NCBI GenBank assembly: GCA_030248195.1
Contig: JASAND010022051.1
Span: 1-64,000 of the forward strand
From: Trissonchulus latispiculum
Lineage: Eukaryota > Nematoda > Enoplea > Enoplida > Ironidae
Reading direction: 5' to 3'
Length of the DNA: 64,000 bases
The notes beneath the pieces are model-generated. The model saw only the letters and a list, made by a program, of their open reading frames with translations, was not told the DNA's origin and searched no databases. A program made the translations under genes and the position numbers. Positions 57,391-64,000 of the stretch are shown in pieces; position 1 is the stretch's first letter; each line of letters begins with the position of its first letter.

Positions 57391-57820
57391 TACTGTGGAC
57401 CTCCAGGAAGCGGTTACCGAACTGACCCCTCAGACGGTCAAGTGGAACCAGCCCAGCAACTTGGGCTACTCGGGCAGCAAAACTGATAGCGGGAATCGAT
57501 TCTCCGTCTCAAAAAACCTTTGTATGCAAAATTTGAGCCACCCATGTAGCAAAATAAGCGAAAAAATTCTAAGTTCGGCCCAAAACTCACCAACTTTGGC
57601 CGGCCAGTACCGAAAAATTACGCACAGAGACGGAAAATCATATAGCATTTGAACGACCCCGATATGTGTACTGTTTAACCATATAGTCAGTATTACCCCA
57701 TATATAGCCCAATCTGACTTATTAAGGCGCCTTTGAAGCTTACTTTTTGGCCATTTTAGCGTTTTGGCCGACTTTGGCCCCCAGCCAAAAATTTTTTCCG
57801 GCTCTGGGAGGCATAAAAAC

Positions 57821-58252
57821 CTGGGTTTACTTTAGGCGAAAAAAAGTGGGGGGGGAGAGTGGGGGGGAGCCCCCCCCCACTAGTGGGGGGGGGGAATAAA
57901 ATGGGCTAAAAATGCCAAAAATACCGCATAAAAAGCCTGTTTTCTACATATACTGCTCGGACTGAACGGACTCAGTCACTTCGGACCCCTGAATATCGGG
58001 ACGCAAAGCCTCAAACCAGAGGCATCACAGTGGGATGATCCTATCCTGCTGGAGTTGAACCATGCAAATGGATCGACTGTCCCGCCCCTAAGTAACCCTA
58101 AGTAAGTACATATACTGCTATAACTAAAGCTTAAAAGTGCTCAAAAATTGAGTTTTAGCACCAAAAAAGACGATTTTTGAAATTTTGACCAAAAGTCCTA
58201 GAATATTTGGCATTTTCTGGGCACCTTAGGGTGAGTGGGGGGAAGCCCAAAT
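57821..58252. mobile_element. G-run MITE, CTGGGTTTA type, with a retroposed insert
   Basis: Inverse orientation. CTGGGTTTACTTTAGGCG end at 57821, then collinear with the reverse of 20861-21257. The other end is truncated near 58252. A 149-bp insertion at 57958-58106 sits inside it. Confidence 0.68.
57958..58106. mobile_element. 149-bp retroposed fragment with a 13-bp target duplication
   Basis: TACATATACTGCT occurs on both sides (57945-57957, 58107-58119). The insert is GC-richer than its surroundings and ends in an AAGTAACCCTAAGTAAG tail, as in short LINE 3' ends or SINEs. I see no convincing pol III boxes. Confidence 0.68.
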
Positions 58253-58452
58253 CGTAAGCGATTTTTGGCATAACTTTTTAACGGAAAGTGGTACGGGGAT
58301 GAAACTTCAGGAACATACCAAACTCGACACGTACAATTTTTTGCGCACATATATAATCTGCGCAGGATCGGCGCAGCTTCTGCGCAGTCTTGTTTTACAC
58401 GGTCATTCGACCATTTTCACTCATATTATAGGGGTCGCTACCGCGACCCCTA

Positions 58453-58498
58453 TGATATATGTATATATATATATATATATTATATATATATATATAAA
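58453..58498. repeat. TA microsatellite beside the composite-repeat hairpin
   Basis: TA-rich run directly following the AGGGGTCGC hairpin end, as at locus 1. Confidence 0.93.
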
Positions 58499-58499
58499 T

Positions 58500-58965
58500 T
58501 ATTGGATTTTTTAAATTTGGAAAAAATGTTTAATTCAAGTAAACATTTGTGGGTTCCGTCAACAGAGCATGCAAATAAATAATTTAATTAACCCAACGGT
58601 TTTATACTCGTATGATGCACCAATTTCTAGTTTCATATTTATATAATTATAGACAAGTTACGTATATCATCAGACAAGCAGCACCATCTCGCTTCCTGCA
58701 CAACTTCCCGTTGGGACAATGCTGTATAGCCAATATTAGCGCCTGTCTTTGAGCACAGCTCTCTAGTCTTCTTAATATGTATATATATTATCGGACAGCT
58801 ACCCTGGCCACAGCATTTCACACTGCAAGTTTGAGCCCGAACGGTTCACTCCTCCGTGACTCATTAAAAACAGTCTCCAATAAGTCGTAAACTCCTTTAA
58901 TTTCCCTATTCTAGGTAGTGCGCTGGCAAATATGACAAATATACACACACAATTACATTTTGTAC
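58500..58965. other. Intron start next to coding exon 1
   Basis: Begins at the donor of exon 58966-59304. No conserved element recognised. Confidence 0.5.
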
Positions 58966-59304
58966 CTCATCATAACTCCAAGCCACAATCTTTTCTACTT
59001 CATATTCTCCGTACGGATTATACGTGCCAGGTGACGACTCGTCAGCCGACTCAGCCAAATTAGAATTCGATTCTTTTGCTGTTTCTTCATGCAAGGGAGG
59101 CGCTCGAGCCCGGCGAAGTCGCCTATCTGAGACATCATTACGATTGTCTTTACAAAACTCCTCCAAATTAATGTTTTCAGCAGACAAAGAAGAGGCCGCA
59201 GAAAGAGATGAGTCAGCCTCGTCCACTAAATCGATGAACGTATCTGATTGCTTATTCAACAAATCGTCCTCGAGTAAATCATTTGTTTGAGGAGTAGATT
59301 CCAT
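58966..59304 (-). CDS. Chromodomain protein, first coding exon (start to mid-chromodomain)
   Basis: The exon encodes 113 residues from an ATG at 59304. An acidic, Ser-rich, low-complexity N-terminus with an RRLRRAR basic patch near residue 61 leads into YEVEKI at 101-106, the first strand of a chromodomain, with the first aromatic-cage residue at Y101. The exon ends in phase 0 at a donor reading GAG|GTACAA. Upstream, a T-rich tract ending TATAG (acceptor before 59329) and in-frame stops ahead of the ATG suggest a 5'UTR intron and make this the real start. The domain continues in the exon at 19490-19635, about 39 kb away. Chromodomains bind methylated histone lysines in chromatin. Whether this is an HP1, CBX or SUV39H relative cannot be decided without the C-terminal exons, which lie outside the window. 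Confidence 0.78.
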
Positions 59305-59590
59305 CACTATTAAATGAAATTTCAGCCTTCTATAAAATAAAAATAAAACTAATGTTGGTTTTTCGTGTCAAACGGGAATCAACCCACTAGGTCTAAATGT
59401 ATAATTAGGAGGAGGGACACCAGATAAAGCGGGAAAATGGCTCTAGCTGCTTGGAATGGTGATATTTCACAATTAATCCATCAATTACATACTCCCTTTT
59501 CTGATAAAATCTTTCTTCTGCGTAAACTTTCAACGTCTACAAATGTTTTCTTTGATTTCACCTCACCCATATTTTCCAATATTTTTCAGA

Positions 59591-60667
59591 TATAATCAGG
59601 GGGGGGGGGAAACATGACGGAAAAGAGGGGGGAAAAACATGGTCGCCTACTCCCCAACCATAGCAGTTGCAGCTGCCTAGTATAGCCCATTAGAAAGAGC
59701 AAGTCTAGAAGTATACCCTACAGTACCAGATTGGTTTCTAAGTTTGATTCTGTAAGTACAGTACTTGACCAAAGTTGACCTCCCAAAATTGGCCAAAATG
59801 CTAAGGATTTTCGAAAGTTTGCAAGTATATATATATCTAACCAACCATCCAACTTTGGCTACTATAAATTTGCATGCGGGCATAATTCGACTTGCTCTAT
59901 CACATGGCAATAGTGATTTTCCCCTACGTGCACCCAGTAAAAAAATTTGACCATGTTTTTCCCCCACATAGGGTCCACTAGAGCGGGGAAAAAACATGGT
60001 GACCAAATTTTCAAATTTTTGCGTATGCTTCAGGAAGGCGTAACTAATGCCTCTATAGGAAAGAGAATGCTTTAAAACCGCTAAAAAACTCAAAATATAT
60101 ATGCCAACTTTGAGCATTTTTGAAGCTTCTAGCTCGAAAATTTGATTTGCAGCATCAACATGCCAGGTTTCATAAGTTTCTATGGTAAAAATGAAAATTT
60201 TGAAAAAACTTAAAAAATGATGGTATATTGCAATTTTTAACACAACTAACTTATTTCTAGCGATATTCTGCATATTATGGCCAGTTCCCAGCAGGTTTCA
60301 TGCCCAAACAGGTTAGGTACGGCGGATTTGGCGTTTTGACCAAAAAATCGGGTTTTAAGCTTGTTGTGACGCTAGAATGGTGCCTAGGTAGTTTTGTACG
60401 CTAAAAACAGCTGAAACAACGCTTTTAAACCACTCTAAATGGTTGCTTGCTATAAATCCGTGCCATGTTTTTTCCCCGATTCGCGGGTAAAAAAACATGG
60501 ACAAATCCTGTTACTGCCAAAGGTGAGAGAGATGTTAGAGAAGTTTGAATATACGATTGGATAGGTATTTGCCCACGGTACGTAACGGTATACTCAAACC
60601 GATCCAAATCCAAACGAAGAAAAAGTTGGAGGCCTGCTTCCCTATTTATGTTTCCCCCCCGACTATA
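59591..60667. mobile_element. TATAGTCAGGGGG element, complete copy upstream of the host gene
   Basis: Collinear with the reverse of 49041-50126. The ends TATAATCAGGGGGGGG and CCCCCCGACTATA are inverted. It lies about 260 bp upstream of the acceptor at 59330, in a possible 5'UTR intron or promoter region. Confidence 0.8.
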
Positions 60668-60711
60668 TATATAATTTTTCCTTGTTCAAATTAGCTTTAA
60701 TATTACGTACC

Positions 60712-60714
60712 ACG

Positions 60715-60757
<43 letters not shown>
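60712..60757. repeat. TA microsatellite
   Basis: About 18 TA units upstream of the host gene start. Confidence 0.95.
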
Positions 60758-60759
60758 TT

Positions 60760-61225
60760 TTAAAAGTTAAACAGTGGATAAAATTAAATCTGGTCCACAT
60801 TTGTTACGTTTGCAATAATTCATTATGGATTTAAAAATTTTTGACGAAATTCTCGTAACGAATTCACGTAATGAGTCCTAATCCATAAAATTTAAAATTA
60901 GCAAATCTTGAAAAAGTGAGTCATCAGAACTAAACTAAACTTGTAGATTTGAATTAGAAGAACTAAATTAGAAGTAAACTAACATTGGCTTTTATGTAAA
61001 CGCAACATGATGCATAATGAAACAGCCACAAGTTCTGTGAAAGTTGTCAAAATCTGAACTTCAGATCAAAAATACAGGCTAGCAAATAGAACAAATGCGT
61101 ATAGCAAAGAAATCAGATTCTGAGCATAAAAATGTGAAGCGGTATATATATTGTAAACAGTGAGTAGACATGCTTTTCATTGCAAAAACAATTTGCTTAG
61201 CTTTAAATTAAATTTTTACAATTTT
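60760..61225. other. Upstream of the host gene, unassigned
   Basis: AT-rich. No exon, promoter element or repeat that I can support. Confidence 0.5.
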
Positions 61226-61227
61226 AA

Positions 61228-61300
61228 CCTCCACAAAGTGGGAGCTCCGCGGAGCTGCGGAGCTCCGGTGCTCCGACTGCACACTCCGGCGCACTCCGTA
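61228..61300. repeat. GGAGCTCCG-type hexamer patch
   Basis: Short GC-rich run of GGAGCT/CGGAGC words, self-complementary, next to GCACTCCG. Resembles the hexamer elements at 41622 and 48630. Confidence 0.5.
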
Positions 61301-61439
61301 ATTTGTTCAGCGCACATCACAAGAAGGGAAGAAAGAAAGGCCATCGCTTCGCACCAAGGGAGGGTGGTCGGGATAGGGACTCGGATCCGCCCAAGGAGGT
61401 CCACCGTTCCACCACATTTGAGGTGACAGCAATCGGAAC

Positions 61440-61805
61440 AGACGTAAGTAGTTCGGTTCTGGAGTCGTTGTTAGCGGACAACCTTGAAAAATCTGTTTGC
61501 TTCCCTTTTTGTCAGTCGATTAGGATCAGTAGGCATAATGAAACCTACCAATATCAGCTTGTTTTGATGAGTGGTTAACGAGTAAGATCCATTTTAGTGA
61601 TTTTGCCATGGCAGTTATATAAATGGCCAATTTTACTTCGTATTCCACTGTATTGAAAGACATAGACGTGGTACGGTGCTAATTTTTGGTCCTCGAATTG
61701 TTCATAGGCTTGGGTTATGCAAAAGGCGTCTCCTTCAGCTGTCATGTAGTTTCCGAAAACTGCAGTGTTAAGGTCACTGACCCCCACCCGTCGAGAATAG
61801 TGCCA
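61440..61805. repeat. Single-arm relative of the 1.4-kb palindrome
   Basis: Resembles 51145-51485 (ATCAGCTTGTTTTGATGAG, GTCATGTAGTTTxCGAAAAC, CCACCCGTCGAGAxTAGTG) with more divergence than between the palindrome arms. Confidence 0.78.
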
Positions 61806-61854
61806 CATTTATTTGGCCATCGAAATACAGTTACACATACAGTTATGATGTATA

Positions 61855-62254
61855 CTGGGTTTTCTTTAGTGGGGGGGAGTGGGGGGGCGGGTTCCCCCCA
61901 CTTTTCGGGTTCCCCCCCCCACTCGTTCCCCCACTTTTTTGGGCTTTCCACCCCACTCACCCTAAGGCACCCAGAAAATGCCAAATTTTAAGGAATTTTG
62001 GTGAAAATTTTCAAAAATTTTCCGGCGTCGCCGGAATTTTTTGGTCAAAAATGGTCTATTTTGGTATATACTCAAACTCAATTTTTGAGCACTTTTCAGC
62101 ATATATAGTTATAGCAGTATATGTGGAAAACAGGCTATTTTTACTGCATTTTTGACATTTTCAGGTCACTTTGGATTCCCCCCACTTTTGGTCTTCTCCC
62201 CCCCCCACTAGTGGGGGGGATCCCCCCACTTTTTTTCGCCTAGAGAAAACCCAG
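61855..62254. mobile_element. G-run MITE, CTGGGTTTT type
   Basis: 5-bp duplication GTATA (61850-61854, 62255-62259). The ends CTGGGTTTTCTTTAG and CTAGAGAAAACCCAG are inverted. The central hairpin is CCGGCGTCGCCGG. Confidence 0.83.
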
Positions 62255-62367
62255 GTATATATATATATCACCGGCGTATCCAGGATTTTGAAAAGGGGTG
62301 GGTCCAAAAATTTTTGATCCTCGTCCCCCAGCCCCAGAACCACCCAACTGAACTGTATGTATCCAGT

Positions 62368-62668
62368 CTGGCATTTTTAGTGGGGGGTGGGCCCCCCCAC
62401 TTTTCGGAGCCCCCCCACACTTTTTTGGGGGTCGCCCAAAAGTGTCAAAAAATTAGGTTTTTGAGGTCAAATTTTCAAAAATTTTCTCAATTTTTAGCTA
62501 ATTTATCAACTTATAAGCTCATTTTAAGCTTAAAAACAGCGATTTTTTGTGTTTTTACCTTAAAAATGCTAATTTTTCACTAAAAATTTCGGTATATTTT
62601 ACATTTGGCTCGCCCCCCCACTTTTCGGAAGCCCCTCCCCCCACTTTCAAAACCCTAAAAAATGCCAG
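62368..62668. mobile_element. G-run MITE, CTGGCATTTTTAG type
   Basis: 5-bp duplication CCAGT (62363-62367, 62669-62673). The ends CTGGCATTTTTAG and CTAAAAAATGCCAG are inverted, with G/C-run arms. Confidence 0.87.
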
Positions 62669-62774
62669 CCAGTTCAGTTCAACAATAGACTGCACAAGCG
62701 AAGCACATACTCACCCTCCTGTGTGTTGGCGTGTGTTGCTTCACAATTCACACTGTCCCGCAAGCATAGGATAA

Positions 62775-63135
62775 CGTGGGGGGAGGAATGGGGGGGGGTG
62801 CAGACCCCCCCAGCCCGACAAAAAACGGGTAGACTCCCTCAGCGAAAAGGAAAAAGGGCTGACCCTCTCGTCCAGAAAGCTAAAAGGGGTAGATCCCTCA
62901 GCGATTTTCACTGAAAATTGGTAACTTTTTATCAAATTATAGCGATTTTTTCAAAAAATTTCTTAAAAATCGCTAAAAATTGTCATTTTCTACCAATTTT
63001 TGGTCAAAAAACGTTAAAAATTCGCAATTTTTGCTAATTTCGGGCAGACCCTCTTAAAATTTTGGAATTTTTCAGGGGTAGACCCCTCGCCGAGGTCGGG
63101 GTAGACCCCCCCCAGAATCGGACCCCGTGTTAATG
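62775..63135. repeat. CACGGGGTCC / GGGGGTCTACCCC repeat, longer copy
   Basis: Several GGGTAGAxCCC and GACCCTCT words, G/C runs at both edges, AT-rich core. The right part matches the reverse of 24842-24973. Boundaries are uncertain. Confidence 0.55.
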
Positions 63136-63139
63136 TGTG

Positions 63140-63860
63140 CCCGCAAGTATAGTTTAACTCACGCATATATACATACAGTGTTTTTTTTTGCTCGGATACT
63201 TTTGCGCTCTTCTGCGCACTGCCCCAAATTTTTTTGCGCAAATTGCTAAAAAAGTGCGCTTAGCAGGAAAAAAGCTATAATTTCGCATATATAATTGCTG
63301 TTTCGTATTTGTTAGAAATTACCTGACTTTACTACAACTTTCGGAGCTGCAGCAGGTTATATATAAGATGCCAGAACTTAACGTGGATTAGGAAACCCAA
63401 CCTACTTCGGAGCGGGGGGTCTGAAGGCTGAGCCCCCAGAAGCAATATATGTATAGATTTCAAAAATACATAGAAAACATTTCACTATCATTTCTCAAAA
63501 AGTTTTATTTGTTGAAGTATATATATAAATTTGATTTCTGTATATGTATTTAGCGAAATGATGAAACGATTGGCAATTTTTAAGTTATTTTCATTTCAAG
63601 ATTCCTGACTGCTTTTAATAAAAACAAAAATAAATGCTGTTTTGAAATTTCATCGAAAATTACGTATATATATAGCTTCAGAAAATGATTCAAGGTTCCG
63701 ATCTTTGACTTTTCCATGACTTTGAATTTTCAGGGCTCAGCCCGGGGCATATCTACTTTTAAATGCCTTTTGAAGCGTCGGTGGGTAAGAAAGCACTGAT
63801 AGAACACATAATCCTAGCTGACAAAACCTCCTGTGAATGTTTATTCTGTATTATATTATT
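63140..63860. other. Unassigned
   Basis: A CAGTGTTTTTTTTTGCTC sequence near 63176 resembles the left end of the 23412-24129 element. A GGGGGGTCTGAAGGCTGAGCC hairpin relic lies at about 63414. No gene seen. Confidence 0.45.
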
Positions 63861-63861
63861 A

Positions 63862-64000
63862 GAGATGCACCGGGGCCGCCACTACCGGGGCCGGGGCCAC
63901 CTTGGCCCCGGTACCGTGGCCGGGGCCGGGACCGGGGGCCTGGAAATTGGGGGTCCAAATCGAAAATTTTCAAAAATTTTCTGGAAAATTTAAATTTTGC
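63862..64000. mobile_element. Left end of a GGGGCC-hexamer hAT-like element, cut by the window edge
   Basis: Starts TAGAGATGCACCGGGGCC and continues with CCGGGG/GGGGCC hexamers. A matching left end is at 15063 and a right end (GTGCATCCCTA) at about 41440. Confidence 0.6.

Larger units (their letters stand above)
54175..58465. repeat. Composite repeat, locus 4 (inverse), interrupted by several elements
   Basis: 145-bp units at 54180-54760, then 160-bp units (54765-54965, 55315-55345, 56430-56677, 57391-57560), the conserved block and the terminal hairpin AGGGGTCGCTACCGCGACCCCT (about 58430-58452) next to a TA microsatellite. G-run MITEs, a hAT-like remnant and the mariner-like MITE are inserted in it. 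Confidence 0.72.
588..59329 (-). other. Span of the host chromodomain gene (exons plus two giant introns)
   Basis: The span is inferred by joining the three exons at 58966-59329, 19490-19635 and 588-870. The introns run from 58965 to 19636 (about 39.3 kb) and from 19489 to 871 (about 18.6 kb). All other features between these points are intronic under this model. The protein is incomplete in the window. Confidence 0.65.

Noticed and set aside
59305..59307. Starting the chromodomain protein one codon earlier, at 59307
   Set aside because: That codon is GTG; the ATG at 59304 is the plausible start.

Overview
The window looks like intronic DNA of an animal (invertebrate-type) nuclear genome. 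It is AT-rich and full of transposons, with APE-type LINEs, a Ty3/gypsy remnant, many hAT-, Tc1/mariner- and piggyBac-like non-autonomous elements, satellites and TA/GT microsatellites. Coding exons are very sparse and carry canonical GT/AG splice sites. I saw no bacterial gene organisation, tRNA, rRNA or CRISPR array. The taxon cannot be fixed from the sequence alone.

Host gene. Three minus-strand exons (58966-59304, 19490-19635, 588-870) join in matching reading phases into one chromodomain protein. The chromodomain is split exactly between the first two exons. The gene covers about 58.7 kb of the 64 kb window and continues past its left edge, so nearly everything else lies in introns of about 39.3 kb and 18.6 kb.

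Most notable element. A nearly intact CR1-type LINE (about 42.1-48.3 kb, minus strand) has a complete 990-residue endonuclease/reverse-transcriptase ORF2. Its ORF1 encodes a PHD finger, a NADAR domain (YbiA-like, ADP-ribose/NAD-related fold) and two CCHC knuckles. ORF1 carries one frameshift at an A7 run.

Nested insertions can be ordered by target-site duplications (TSDs). At 5.1-16.7 kb an old I-type LINE is cut by a 7.3 kb hAT-like element (5545-12862) and a 2.1 kb one (13993-16140), each holding further elements. At 23.0-26.8 kb a G-run MITE holds a hAT-like element that holds another. At 40.3-50.8 kb a noncoding repeat holds a 10 kb hAT-like element, which holds a hexamer-rich element, which holds the CR1 LINE, which holds a 1.1 kb hAT-like element.

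Other architecture. A family of short elements with long G/C homopolymer arms has diverse CTGG/CAGG termini but a shared 5-bp TSD in most copies. A composite repeat occurs at four loci and joins a GGGGTCGC hairpin end to two satellite arrays (about 160 and 145 bp). There is a 3.79 kb direct tandem duplication (27.7-35.3 kb). Large palindromes occur at 6.8-7.7 kb and 51.1-52.5 kb, and a MITE at 56.7-57.4 kb has interleaved inverted repeats. Many families share a short GC hairpin with a TTC/GAA triloop.
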